A stretch of 64,000 nt of DNA from JALNZF01 sp964447405 (GCA_964447405.1 CAYUSP010000002.1:496001-560000), one strand, 5' to 3'. Positions 8,193 to 16,222 are shown, counted from the first letter of the stretch. Made by a program: numbers and translations. The notes: a model not told the origin generated them from the letters alone.

Positions 8193-8935
8193 GGCGCACT
8201 CGTTCCAGTAGAAGGATTGGTTGCAGTATAGAAATTGTACTGAGTTACCAAGCCCGAATTAATGAGGCTATTCCCCAAAGACACTGGCAATAGATTCGAA
8301 AATGTAGTTCCCAGTTGAAGTTGATTTAAGCAATTTTGAACAGGGCTTCCACAATTATTACCAGTGCTGCTGTAGCTGCCCTGGTTGCCGCCAAGGCAAG
8401 CTTGAAGACGGCCTTCCTGTTCAGGCGTAAGATTGAGTACCTGCCCTACGCCGTCTCGGAATGAGTTTCTGTTTAGGTAATCGTCTGTTGGCATCACCGT
8501 CATGCCACCTCTCCCGTACGAATATGTAGTGCCATTGATATTTGTTGAAACATGACCAAAGGAAGATTGACCCCAACCAACGGGTTGCCATATCGTAACT
8601 TCTGTTTCCAATCCGTAAGGATCGACAAATCTCGTTGGCTTGTTACCGACCCGGGCATAAAGATGATTTCGCCCTTTTAAAATACCTATCGGATCACTCT
8701 CAATAAAGCGCCCTATGGTCGGGTTGTGATCACGGCTGTAATTATAATGCAGTCCTGTTTCTGCATCATAATACTCACCGGGGTATCTAAGGTTGTTCGT
8801 AATCGTTGAGACGGTGATCGTCGCTTCACCGAAGGGTTTATAGTCTGCGGACCACACAACGGTGCCAGAAGCATCCGTCATCTTCTGCGGGGTACCTAAA
8901 TGATCGTTGTGGATCAACCCGTCCCGCAATTCCAT
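8180..8935 (-). CDS. Orphan Rhs tip with a permuted papain-like (DUF4105/NlpC-type) domain
   Basis: 251 residues: the Rhs core for the first ~95, ending in a PYGL junction, then a ~150-residue tip. The tip has FGHVSTNINGTTYSYG (a Gly-His-Val block) followed about 70 residues later by STGNNCGSP. The order His first, Asn-Cys later is that of circularly permuted papain-fold enzymes (LRAT, DUF4105, some NlpC/P60). Such domains cut peptide or acyl bonds in the envelope. There is no signal for independent translation beyond an ATG with no clear Shine-Dalgarno, so this may be a silent donor cassette. Confidence 0.65.
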   Translation of the reverse strand: MELRDGLIHNDHLGTPQKMTDASGTVVWSADYKPFGEATITVSTITNNLRYPGEYYDAETGLHYNYSRDHNPTIGRFIESDPIGILKGRNHLYARVGNKPTRFVDPYGLETEVTIWQPVGWGQSSFGHVSTNINGTTYSYGRGGMTVMPTDDYLNRNSFRDGVGQVLNLTPEQEGRLQACLGGNQGSYSSTGNNCGSPVQNCLNQLQLGTTFSNLLPVSLGNSLINSGLVTQYNFYTATNPSTGTSAPWAR

Positions 8936-9151
8936 ATAACGAGGGAAAAACTCTGTATTCGTGTCGGCTTACGAGAGCAACATATTCTTATGACACCTCT
9001 CATTTTTCAGCACTTATTTCTAAGACCATAGGTGTAGATGGTTCTTAACACTCACCACCGTAGCGTAAACAGATCGTGCAGATTCTCGATGCGTTCCTGG
9101 GAAGTGAGAAGGCGAAGAAGACAGGATAGCTTTTTTCGCCCCTGTATTTAT

Positions 9152-9601
9152 TCACTCCTTAAACTCACTTAATGCTTTTCTCGCGGCCGCCTTAAGCGCC
9201 GAACACAGTTCAGAGTCCGATTTAGGGCAGCGTTTGCTACTGTTACTCAATATCTTTTCGACCTGAGATTTATCAGCGGTTGCGTCAATATGACGCAGCA
9301 CAAAAGTATAAAAATCTTTATCTGACGACGCGAGCTTTTTAAGCGTTGCTAATTCACTCCATCGATCTGCAAGCATTCGTACGACCGAGTCGGAATACCC
9401 TTCGGCAATAGCTCCATCATCACAGTGGCGAAATTTCATAAAAGATTTGTAAATATCTTCCCAATTACTGAGCCTTGAAGCTGAGCTTTCAGCTTCTATC
9501 GCTTCAGCTTTAGAACAAGGTCTCTCTTGAGCTGTGGCATTCCAACACATGCCGACTATCGATAGTATAAGTATTAATATCCGCACCAGAATTCCTCTCA
9601 T
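9152..9601 (-). CDS. Secreted small protein, candidate immunity to the YkuD-like tip
   Basis: 149 residues with a cleavable-looking signal peptide (hydrophobic core LVRILILILSIVGM ending near ATAQ) and a helical mature domain containing four Cys. It overlaps the preceding Rhs tip gene by 4 bases (ATGA-type), so the two are translationally coupled. A periplasmic location fits a partner whose predicted target is peptidoglycan. I do not recognise the family; the immunity role comes from position and export signal. Confidence 0.6.
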   Translation of the reverse strand: MRGILVRILILILSIVGMCWNATAQERPCSKAEAIEAESSASRLSNWEDIYKSFMKFRHCDDGAIAEGYSDSVVRMLADRWSELATLKKLASSDKDFYTFVLRHIDATADKSQVEKILSNSSKRCPKSDSELCSALKAAARKALSEFKE

Positions 9602-10338
9602 AGAACTGTAATAAGTATAAGGGGATCAGTTTCATTTAAATTTGAAATATCTTCCGTCGCTTGATAAGTTGTTCGAATGCATCCGTTTGTGAGAGATCCC
9701 GGTCCCCGGCGCCCTGAATGAACGCCCATTCCTGTATGTCCTGGAACATCGAATACAAAGTTTCCATTCGACCCATATGCGCCGTTAGGACCGCTTTCCG
9801 AGTGGTCTGTATGATATGAATAGGGATATGTACCATTAGGCCAATAGCTACTGTCGGATGTCACATTATTTTCAGCCGGGTATTGGCCAACCTGATTACC
9901 ATCACGATCGACCAGGGTTAATGTTCCGGTGCTTGGGTTAAAAACAAGAAATGAAAGGCCAAAAGGATCAACATACTTCAGCGGGTTATTCCCGGCATAT
10001 GCAAACAAATTCTGACGTTGTGGTTCCGTTTTGTATTTTCTTTCTATCGTATTAGCTCGTTTGAATTTACGCGCACGAATTGAGCCTAGGTTCAGCGGAT
10101 CCGCCTCTATATACTTCCCGATTGCAGGATTACAATCTCGATAGTAATTATAGTTCAGCCCTGTCTCAACATCATAATACTGACCAGGGAAACGGAGATT
10201 GTTCGTGATTGTTGAAGATGGATTGACCGCTGCTTCACCGAAGGGTTTGTAGTCCGCAGACCATACGACCGCCCCGGAAGCATCCGTCATCTTCTGCGGC
10301 GTACCTAAATGATCGTTGTGGATCAACCCGTCCGGCAC
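9598..10338 (-). CDS. Orphan Rhs tip with an L,D-transpeptidase-like domain
   Basis: 246 residues beginning with a GTG. The Rhs core is followed by the PFGL junction and a ~130-residue tip. The tip contains GMGVHSGRRG and then SLTNGCIRTT: His followed by Ser-x-x-Gly-Cys, the catalytic arrangement of YkuD-type L,D-transpeptidases and Tlde1-like antibacterial effectors. Such enzymes attack or alter peptidoglycan stem peptides in the periplasm. The secreted protein that follows it is the likely immunity partner. The motif is seen; the fold assignment is from family knowledge. Confidence 0.68.
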   Translation of the reverse strand: MPDGLIHNDHLGTPQKMTDASGAVVWSADYKPFGEAAVNPSSTITNNLRFPGQYYDVETGLNYNYYRDCNPAIGKYIEADPLNLGSIRARKFKRANTIERKYKTEPQRQNLFAYAGNNPLKYVDPFGLSFLVFNPSTGTLTLVDRDGNQVGQYPAENNVTSDSSYWPNGTYPYSYHTDHSESGPNGAYGSNGNFVFDVPGHTGMGVHSGRRGPGSLTNGCIRTTYQATEDISNLNETDPLILITVL

Positions 10339-10534
10339 TCGCCAGCAAGACTCAGAAAACCTTATAACGCTGAAGTGTTACGAGAGTAATATATTCTTAT
10401 GACAATTCTCGTTTTTCGACACTTTTTTCAAAGATCATAGGTCTACATAGTGCCCCGTCCGAAAAGGACCCGAAGGCTCTCTTGCATTATCTCGATGCGC
10501 TGGTACAGAAGAACGTAGCGGCGGGATAGCTTCT

Positions 10535-11101
10535 TTACTTCTTGTTAACACCGTAGAAACTTGCCAAACCTATCTTTGATTCTTCTAACACTTGGATACA
10601 TTGCTTGCTCATCTTTCTGAGCTCAGCATCTGAAATAGTACTGACTTTGTTTTGCCTTCGTTTGATTGCCTCGACTGCGCTATCATACGAAGCGTAACGC
10701 TTGTCGTCTACATCCAGCCCGCCGCAAATCAATTGCAATTGAAACTCTGGCAAAGTAATACGAAAGACATTCTCAGGTGCCTTTTCAAGAGCTTCGCCGA
10801 CAGCCAGCGATAGCATCTCGCTTATCGCTGCATCCGAGCCAGAATGTAGCGCGACGGCAACTTTCAGCCACAATTCAGTGGCCGTAGCGATATTCTGCAA
10901 AACATAATTCCACTTTTCGGAATCCGAGTATAGTTCGGAGGCAACAACGCGTGCGCCGCGATTTGAGACATCAGTGAGAATACTCGCTGGTTCCGTATAG
11001 TTCTTCTGGGTTGTATTCTCTGCGGCCGACAGCAAGCCAGCGCAGCAAAGAAAACAACCTACAAGAAAGACCGCAAAGATGCTATAGCGTTTAGCATGCA
11101 T
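10535..11101 (-). CDS. Secreted helical protein, candidate immunity protein
   Basis: 188 residues with a signal peptide (IFAVFLVGCFLCCAGLLSAA) and a largely helical mature domain rich in Ala, Glu and Lys. It follows the Rhs tip at 11124-11852 by 22 bases. The position and export match the other immunity candidates of the array. The Cys residues in the hydrophobic stretch leave open a lipoprotein form, but cleavage after LLSAA is more likely. The family is not recognised. Confidence 0.58.
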   Translation of the reverse strand: MHAKRYSIFAVFLVGCFLCCAGLLSAAENTTQKNYTEPASILTDVSNRGARVVASELYSDSEKWNYVLQNIATATELWLKVAVALHSGSDAAISEMLSLAVGEALEKAPENVFRITLPEFQLQLICGGLDVDDKRYASYDSAVEAIKRRQNKVSTISDAELRKMSKQCIQVLEESKIGLASFYGVNKK

Positions 11102-11123
11102 AGACTATCTCTCCCAATTGCCT

Positions 11124-11852
11124 TTAGGGCACGACATGCAAGGTGTTATTGCCTTCCTCCTGGGACAAAAGATTGTTGAGCCGATCCCTAGTGTTATTTG
11201 TGGTGGCTGCTATGCACCCCTGGGAACACGTGGCAGAATTACCGCAGCCGTGAATCTGGAAGCTATCCCTGCCCTGCATATTATTATTAGGATCAGGAAT
11301 CAGATCTCTTCGGCTCGAATTAGGACGTTGGGGGCCAATAGTATAATCTCCTGGAGGTATCGGACCCTGGAAGGGTACGCCACTAAAATCAGGGTTGTTT
11401 TGAGCTGTTAAAGGACCGAGGAGACCTGTGTTATTTCCAGAAACATAATTATTGCTATCAAAAGGAGCACCGACCGACGAATTGGAAGGAGTGCATGTCA
11501 TCGAATGATTGCTTACAGAATATGTGCAATCATAGAGGCCGGATGGATCAATAAAGTTAACCGGATTACCCCTCACGTAGCGATACGGATTAAGCCCACC
11601 CCATAACCCAATAGGATCAGCCTGTTTGTAACCGCCCGTGGCTGGATCATAGTCGCGGAAGTAGTTATAATTCAGCCCCGTCTCAGCATCATAGTACTGC
11701 CCAGGAAATCTCAGATTGTTCGTGATCGTGGACACGGTGATCGTCGCTTCACCGAACGGTTTATATTCCGCAGACCAGACGACAGCCCCGGAAGCGTCCG
11801 TCATCTTCTGCGGTGTGGCGAGATGATCGTTGTGGATCAACCCGTCCGGCAC
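11124..11852 (-). CDS. Orphan Rhs tip with a Tlde1/DUF2778-like L,D-transpeptidase domain
   Basis: 242 residues, GTG start. The Rhs core ends with PSGL. The tip shows GPIPPGDYTIG and, 40 residues on, FQIHGCGNSATCSQGCIA. The combination G-x-IPxGxYxI with IHG and SxGC is the signature of DUF2778/Tlde1 effectors, L,D-transpeptidase-like enzymes that damage peptidoglycan. It is a second, sequence-divergent member of the same functional class as the 9598-10338 tip. The periplasmic protein downstream is the probable immunity partner. Confidence 0.7.
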   Translation of the reverse strand: MPDGLIHNDHLATPQKMTDASGAVVWSAEYKPFGEATITVSTITNNLRFPGQYYDAETGLNYNYFRDYDPATGGYKQADPIGLWGGLNPYRYVRGNPVNFIDPSGLYDCTYSVSNHSMTCTPSNSSVGAPFDSNNYVSGNNTGLLGPLTAQNNPDFSGVPFQGPIPPGDYTIGPQRPNSSRRDLIPDPNNNMQGRDSFQIHGCGNSATCSQGCIAATTNNTRDRLNNLLSQEEGNNTLHVVP

Positions 11853-12107
11853 TCGCCAATTATGAGAGAAATACGGTTTATCATTGCGCTGTTATGAGAG
11901 CAACATGCTCTTATAACTCTTCTCGTTTTCTTCACTTTTTCAAAGAACAAGTTCAGATAGCGTTGATCTTATATACTCTTATGCTTGGCGATTTTCCCGC
12001 ATCCGGTATATATGCTTTTTCTAAAAACCGCCAAGTTGCTGTTGATAAGTGAGATAATGCTGTATAGTTCAAGGAATCTTAAGTCCTTTGCCCTTGCCCT
12101 ACTTCTG

Positions 12108-12157
12108 CCCTCCAACCGCCCTCCTAGTACCCTCCAAGTGGTCTTTTTGCCCTCCAA
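12108..12157. repeat. Phased CCCTCCWA repeats
   Basis: CCCTCCAA or CCCTCCTA occurs at 12108, 12119, 12130 and 12150, i.e. at 11, 11 and 20 base steps, close to one and two helical turns. It lies in the 355-base gap between an Rhs cassette and the PIN-type TA module, downstream of the antitoxin stop. The rest of this gap holds an inter-cassette spacer repeat and no gene I can support. Confidence 0.4.
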
Positions 12158-12207
12158 GTTCTTTACACAAACACTTTATCTGGAGGTTCGGATGAACCAC
12201 TTACCTC

Positions 12208-12492
12208 TTACCACTTAACATCAAATCCTTTCAGATAATCCTCATACTCAACAGGTGATTCTACCCCGAACGCGGTAAGCATATCGATTGCCTCACCGAT
12301 GGATAGATCAAGGCCCTTTGCCAAGTTTCCCAATGACAGTTTCCCCTCCCGGTATTGTTTAAGCATCCGGAACTGTAAACCCTGCTGGATAAGCTCTCGG
12401 GCTACCGTCGATCGTCCTTTATGCTCCTGGCTGGAAAGATCATCTATGCGCCGCAACTCCGAACTCTCAAGCCGTAAACTTATAACGCCCAT
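12208..12492 (-). CDS. UPF0175-like antitoxin
   Basis: 94 residues: an N-terminal ribbon-helix-helix-like DNA-binding segment (ISLRLESSELRRIDDLS) and a C-terminal part (SLGNLAKGLDLSIGEAIDMLTAFG) typical of UPF0175 proteins, which pair with PIN-domain ribonucleases. It starts 2 bases after the PIN gene stop, so the pair is one transcript with the toxin first. It is expected to bind and neutralise the toxin and to repress the promoter. Confidence 0.7.
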   Translation of the reverse strand: MGVISLRLESSELRRIDDLSSQEHKGRSTVARELIQQGLQFRMLKQYREGKLSLGNLAKGLDLSIGEAIDMLTAFGVESPVEYEDYLKGFDVKW

Positions 12493-12494
12493 AG

Positions 12495-12992
12495 TTATTT
12501 CCTCCCTTCTTTCAACCGGTTCATCGCATCCTCGATGATTCTCGTGTTGTATCTCCCGATTTGCGCTAACTTCGACAGTTTTTCCTGTGCTAATCCAGGT
12601 GACATTTTCTTATGAGATGTTAAGCGAATCAAGAAGTGTATCGCTGTTATGAATTGTAAACCAAGCACCTTGCTCGCTTTTATTCCCAGCCCATCGTCAA
12701 TGGCTATCGGATAGTGGTGTTTTCTAGCTAACCAGATGGCTTCCGACTCTGCTTTTGCTATGCGAAAATCCGCGTGGAGTTTTTTGATTGCCTTCGCATC
12801 TCCTGATGCGACCACACAGATCTTCCCCGTCTGAATAAGAAGGGAAATGAGTTCAGCGTCGGGAGTCTTTTTTCCAAGGCATTCTCTCTTTACTTCTTCA
12901 GGAATGATTATACCAACCTCCTTCGACACATCTCGAAGTAGGTCTGTTTTTGCCAGCAGAATAAGCGTTGAAGAGTCAAATACTATCTTCAT
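12495..12992 (-). CDS. PIN-like (DUF3368) toxin
   Basis: 165 residues resembling DUF3368 PIN-fold nucleases: N-terminal FDSSTLILLAKT supplies the first acidic residue, AKAESEAIWLA the central acidic pair, and AIDDGLGIKAS the later Asp residues. PIN toxins cleave RNA, often tRNA or rRNA. It is followed by a UPF0175 antitoxin. The module interrupts the Rhs array without an Rhs core of its own, so it was probably added separately. Confidence 0.7.
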   Translation of the reverse strand: MKIVFDSSTLILLAKTDLLRDVSKEVGIIIPEEVKRECLGKKTPDAELISLLIQTGKICVVASGDAKAIKKLHADFRIAKAESEAIWLARKHHYPIAIDDGLGIKASKVLGLQFITAIHFLIRLTSHKKMSPGLAQEKLSKLAQIGRYNTRIIEDAMNRLKEGRK

Positions 12993-13178
12993 GTTTACAA
13001 GGTACTACAATTGCCTACGAGTGTCAAGTAATAGAAAGCTGCAAAGGTCTTCAGTATGCATCTGATATGGCAAAGGAAAACGTAAGGACCAGCGAACCCT
13101 GAATCTGATAGGGATTCTGCTAGGGGGAGAAACCTCTCCGCTTAATAATCGTTGTGATAGGTCGAAGTTGAAGCGCAT

Positions 13179-13457
13179 CTACCTATTGCTGAGATACACA
13201 ATAAGTTCCGTTATGCCAAATACAATTAGCAATGATAAAGATGTGATAAAGAGCCAGAACCATGAGCCAATCTTGCCTTTTTCTTGCCTTGTTATTCGCA
13301 CGTACTCAGTTAATATTAAAGGATTTAGCGCAACAATCCGTGATTTAGCGATGCCTTTATCTTTTAAGTAACTAAGCATTGCAAAACCTGATATCACCGC
13401 AATGGCCAGGAGGAGAAGGTTCACCTGTTCAATTATTCTTAATATCATTTGCAGCAC
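13179..13457 (-). CDS. Two-TM small membrane protein, candidate immunity protein
   Basis: 92 residues with two clear transmembrane helices (residues ~13-30 and ~66-88) and a short charged middle. It overlaps the end of the Rhs tip gene at 13445-14131 by 13 bases. Inner-membrane immunity proteins are typical for toxins that insert into or act at the cytoplasmic membrane. The family is not recognised; the role comes from position. Confidence 0.58.
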   Translation of the reverse strand: MLQMILRIIEQVNLLLLAIAVISGFAMLSYLKDKGIAKSRIVALNPLILTEYVRITRQEKGKIGSWFWLFITSLSLLIVFGITELIVYLSNR

Positions 13458-14131
13458 CCCACAATATCCTTCTCAAGGATAATGTAATAGCACATGGTGA
13501 TTTTGCCCCCGATGCCGCCACCAATTCCTACTGGGTTAGTTAGTGGATTGGATATCCCCGTACCGCCTTCCAACGGCCCATACCCATATTCAAAAGTCCA
13601 ACCTGCGTAACCGTCGGGGCACTGCGAAGGTTGGGCTGCCATCATCGTTACCCCTCCGCTTAAAGCAAAGCCTGCCCCGATACAATGTTTCGACGTTCTG
13701 ATTCTCCAGCGATTCTTTCCATCACAACACCAGTGGGTATCTCTGCCATAGCCATAAATAAAATGTCCTTCTGCCCCAATTCCCCCGCCAATAGGAGTTG
13801 GACTGTCATATAGGCCCAGTAAATCAAACTTTACAGTTGGCCTCGCGTTCACATAAGAATACAAGTTAATTCCACCCCTTTGACCAATCGGATCGGCTTC
13901 AATATAGCGACCAATCAAACTGTAATCTCTGTACCCATTCTGATGCAGCCCCGTCTCAGCATCATAGTACTGCCCAGGGAATCTCAGGTTGTTCGTGATC
14001 GTGGAGATGGTAAGGGTCGCTTCACCGAAGGGTTTGTAGTCCGCAACCCAGACAACGGTGCCAGAACCGTCCGTCATCTTCTGGGGCGTCCCTAAATGAT
14101 CGTTGTGGATCAACCCGTCCTGCGATTCCAT
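13445..14131 (-). CDS. Orphan Rhs tip, Gly-rich domain of unknown activity
   Basis: 228 residues: the Rhs core and then a ~120-residue tip after LLGLYDSPTP. The tip is Gly-rich (GGGIGAEGHFIYGYG near its start, GIGGGIGGKITM near its end), with aromatic residues and paired Cys. No nuclease or hydrolase motif stands out. Gly-rich, beta-prone sequence with a membrane immunity partner is compatible with a membrane-active toxin, but this is only inference. Confidence 0.6.
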   Translation of the reverse strand: MESQDGLIHNDHLGTPQKMTDGSGTVVWVADYKPFGEATLTISTITNNLRFPGQYYDAETGLHQNGYRDYSLIGRYIEADPIGQRGGINLYSYVNARPTVKFDLLGLYDSPTPIGGGIGAEGHFIYGYGRDTHWCCDGKNRWRIRTSKHCIGAGFALSGGVTMMAAQPSQCPDGYAGWTFEYGYGPLEGGTGISNPLTNPVGIGGGIGGKITMCYYIILEKDIVGCCK

Positions 14132-14317
14132 ATTACGAGGGAAAAACTCTGTATTCGTGTCGGCTTACGAGAGCAACATATTATTATGACACCTCTCATT
14201 TTTCAGCACTTTTTCCAAAGATCATAGGTGTATATAGAGAGCCTTCCGAAAATGGAACTGAAGGCTCTCTTACATTATCTCGATGCGCTGGTACAGAAGA
14301 AGGCATCTCTGCAATTT

Positions 14318-14710
14318 CTACATTGATTTCCTTTTTTTCCAAGCACGGGATATCCACGCACCTAAATAACCAAACAGAATGCAGGGAGCAGTAAGCAACA
14401 TATAAAACACTATCCCTGGTGGCAACAAATTCAGATCACCGTTACTCGTAATCAAACCCAGAATAAATTGAATCCAAATAATAAAGATACCCCATCGCCA
14501 AGGGCGATCAGGAATTATTGTTCCCATAATACCTGAAAACAAAATTGAGATAGGATATCCAATTTGCCAATAAGCGAGGAGTTCCGTCGGGTCATGGGCT
14601 TGGGCCTTTACCTTAAATGCTATCCATATTAAAGTTCCAATTCCTAGTGCAATAACACCTTGAATATACGCAATAAATACTGATGTGTTTTTTATGTTAT
14701 TTTTAATCAT
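14318..14710 (-). CDS. Four-TM membrane protein, candidate immunity to the phospholipase tip
   Basis: 130 residues with about four hydrophobic helices and a basic C-terminus (WKKRKS). It follows the PLA2-like Rhs tip by 22 bases. A membrane-embedded immunity protein is a sensible partner for a phospholipid-cleaving toxin. The family is not recognised. Confidence 0.6.
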   Translation of the reverse strand: MIKNNIKNTSVFIAYIQGVIALGIGTLIWIAFKVKAQAHDPTELLAYWQIGYPISILFSGIMGTIIPDRPWRWGIFIIWIQFILGLITSNGDLNLLPPGIVFYMLLTAPCILFGYLGAWISRAWKKRKSM

Positions 14711-14732
14711 GTGCCAAACCTTTCATTGGAAT

Positions 14733-15365
14733 TCACCAACTACCTGTTGCACCAGGACAGTCACAATTAGTTTTGTTCAAGTTATCCAAAACGCACGAGA
14801 CCGCTTGTGAATTGCATAGTTGACACGCACCCGATGTGCCAGCCCACGACGTAAAATTGCAACCGTATGCTTTATAGCATTCGTCATGTTTTTTACAGCA
14901 TTTCTTAGTACATGAGTTTTTGTTCAGAATACCAAATGGATATGAACAAATATTATCTTGCGAAGAGTATCCGGGGAAAATACTGCCATTCCAAGGCCAA
15001 CCACCATACCAAGGCCATCCATCATCAAGTCCCATCGTGTCTATTTTATTTAAAGGATTATTTCCAACGTAACCATAAAGATGATTAAGCCCTCTAACAA
15101 GATCCAATTGTCTGCGAGGTGTGCTATACAAAATGCCGATTGGATCCGCCTCTATATAGCGGCCAATCAGGTTGTAATCTCTATACCAATTCTGATGCAA
15201 CCCCGTCTCTGCATCGTAATACTGTCCAGGGAACCTTAGGTTATTCGTGATCGTGGAGACTGTTACGTTTGCTTCACCGAAGGGCTTGTAGTCAGCAGAC
15301 CATACGACCGTGCCGGAAGAGTCGGTTATTTTCTGTGGGGTGGCAAGATGATCGTTGTGGATCAA
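14733..15365 (-). CDS. Orphan Rhs tip with a phospholipase A2-like domain
   Basis: 210 residues, TTG as first codon. The Rhs core is followed by a ~95-residue Cys-rich tip containing SCTKKCCKKHDECYKAYGC. CCxxHDxCY is the catalytic signature of secreted phospholipase A2, with the His-Asp active site, and the surrounding Cys would form disulfides, implying action outside the cytoplasm. The predicted target is membrane phospholipid. It is the first cassette of the array in transcription order, yet no full-length rhs gene lies upstream. Confidence 0.75.
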   Translation of the reverse strand: MIHNDHLATPQKITDSSGTVVWSADYKPFGEANVTVSTITNNLRFPGQYYDAETGLHQNWYRDYNLIGRYIEADPIGILYSTPRRQLDLVRGLNHLYGYVGNNPLNKIDTMGLDDGWPWYGGWPWNGSIFPGYSSQDNICSYPFGILNKNSCTKKCCKKHDECYKAYGCNFTSWAGTSGACQLCNSQAVSCVLDNLNKTNCDCPGATGSW

Positions 15366-15575
15366 CCCCCACTGAAAACCCGGATAATGAGAAAAATAAC
15401 ATTAATCTGTACGATCTTCCGAGCGCATCAAGCTCTTATGCTACCAACTATTTTTAACGACATTTTCAAGGATCATCGTTTTAACTTGCCCATTTAATCA
15501 TTGATCAGGATGCAAGTCAAGCGGTTCCCGACAAAAACTGTTGCATCAGTATCACTTATATGCTATGATACTTTC

Positions 15576-15932
15576 ATGGCATGGGAGATCGAGTTTTATA
15601 AAGACAAGAACGCTAAAGAGCCTTTTACGGAATTCTTGAACGACCTCCCGGTCAAAACAAGAGCGAGAGTAGTGAAATTAATCGACCTGCTGGCCGAATA
15701 TGGCGTTCTTTTAAAAGAACCCTATACCAGGCAGATCAGAGGCAAGATCCGGGAACTACGGGTTAAGGACAATCTGGGACATATCCGTGTTCTCTACTTC
15801 ACCTTTACAGGAAAGCGCTTCATTCTATTGCATGGATTTCTGAAGAAAACGGACAAGACCCCTGAAAGAGAAATCGAGCTTGCGGAGAAGAGGATGACGG
15901 ATTTTACAGCTCGTTATGGAGGTAAGTTATGA
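15576..15932 (+). CDS. Phage Gp49-like/HigB-type toxin (RelE superfamily)
   Basis: About 118 residues from the ATG at 15576 (MAWEIEFYKDKN), where family similarity begins; a longer frame back to 15501 is less likely. It has the RelE-like fold pattern with KIRELRVKDNLGHIRVLYF and FILLHGFLKKT. Such toxins cleave mRNA on the ribosome. The downstream HTH antitoxin overlaps by 4 bases. It lies just beyond the first Rhs cassette, on the opposite strand. Confidence 0.8.
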   Translation: MAWEIEFYKDKNAKEPFTEFLNDLPVKTRARVVKLIDLLAEYGVLLKEPYTRQIRGKIRELRVKDNLGHIRVLYFTFTGKRFILLHGFLKKTDKTPEREIELAEKRMTDFTARYGGKL

Positions 15933-16222
15933 GAGGAAGGACACTAAAAGAGTATATCGCCGAACAGATGATGAATCCGGAGTTCAAGAAGGCCTGGGAA
16001 GACCTTGAACCGGAATTTCAGATATTCAAGGCCATGATCAAAGCAAGGGAGAAAACCGGCATCACGCAGGCAGAACTCGCCCGAAGAGTAGGCACAAAGC
16101 AGAGTGTCATTTCAAGGCTCGAACGCGGAGCCTTCAGCAAGGCGTCACTCGAAACGATCAAGAAGATGGCCGATGCTCTCGACATGCGCCTTGAAATCAG
16201 ACTTCATCATAAAAAAGCGTAA
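15929..16222 (+). CDS. XRE-type HTH antitoxin
   Basis: 97 residues with a Cro/C1-type helix-turn-helix (GITQAELARRVGTKQSVISRLERG) in the second half. The ATG overlaps the toxin stop (ATGA). Toxin-first order with an XRE antitoxin is the HigBA/Gp49 arrangement; the antitoxin should bind the toxin and autorepress the operon. Confidence 0.82.
   Translation: MRGRTLKEYIAEQMMNPEFKKAWEDLEPEFQIFKAMIKAREKTGITQAELARRVGTKQSVISRLERGAFSKASLETIKKMADALDMRLEIRLHHKKA

Larger units (their letters stand above)
7451..15365 (-). repeat. Six copies of the Rhs core coding block
   Basis: About 200-230 bases encoding the same ~75 residue stretch recur at roughly 7451-7665, 8690-8920, 10100-10330, 11610-11840, 13890-14120 and 15150-15365, all on the minus strand. 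Similarity covers the DHLGTPQKMTD to RYIEADPIG segment and then stops abruptly where each different tip begins. Such blocks are where homologous recombination can swap tips onto a complete Rhs protein. The spacing (about 1-2 kb) and coding content rule out CRISPR. Confidence 0.75.
7667..15480. repeat. Inter-cassette spacer repeat
   Basis: Related noncoding spacers precede each Rhs fragment: about 7667-7870, 8936-9132, 10339-10530, 11853-11960, 14132-14305 and 15366-15480. Shared parts are a plus-strand TTACGAGAGCAACAT-like start, an AT-rich run ending near AAGATCATAGGTGT and, in most, GCTCTCTTGCATTATCTCGAT. Read on the plus strand, the 7.8 and 10.5 kb copies end in the same peptide tail (KALLHYLDALVQKN, then Val-Ala-Ala-Gly and a stop), which could be the relic of a gene once adjacent to the ancestral rhs gene. 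Confidence 0.55.

Noticed and set aside
7300..15365. Regularly repeated blocks as a CRISPR array
   Set aside because: Repeats are ~200 bases, coding and 1-2 kb apart, with no cas genes; they are Rhs core segments.
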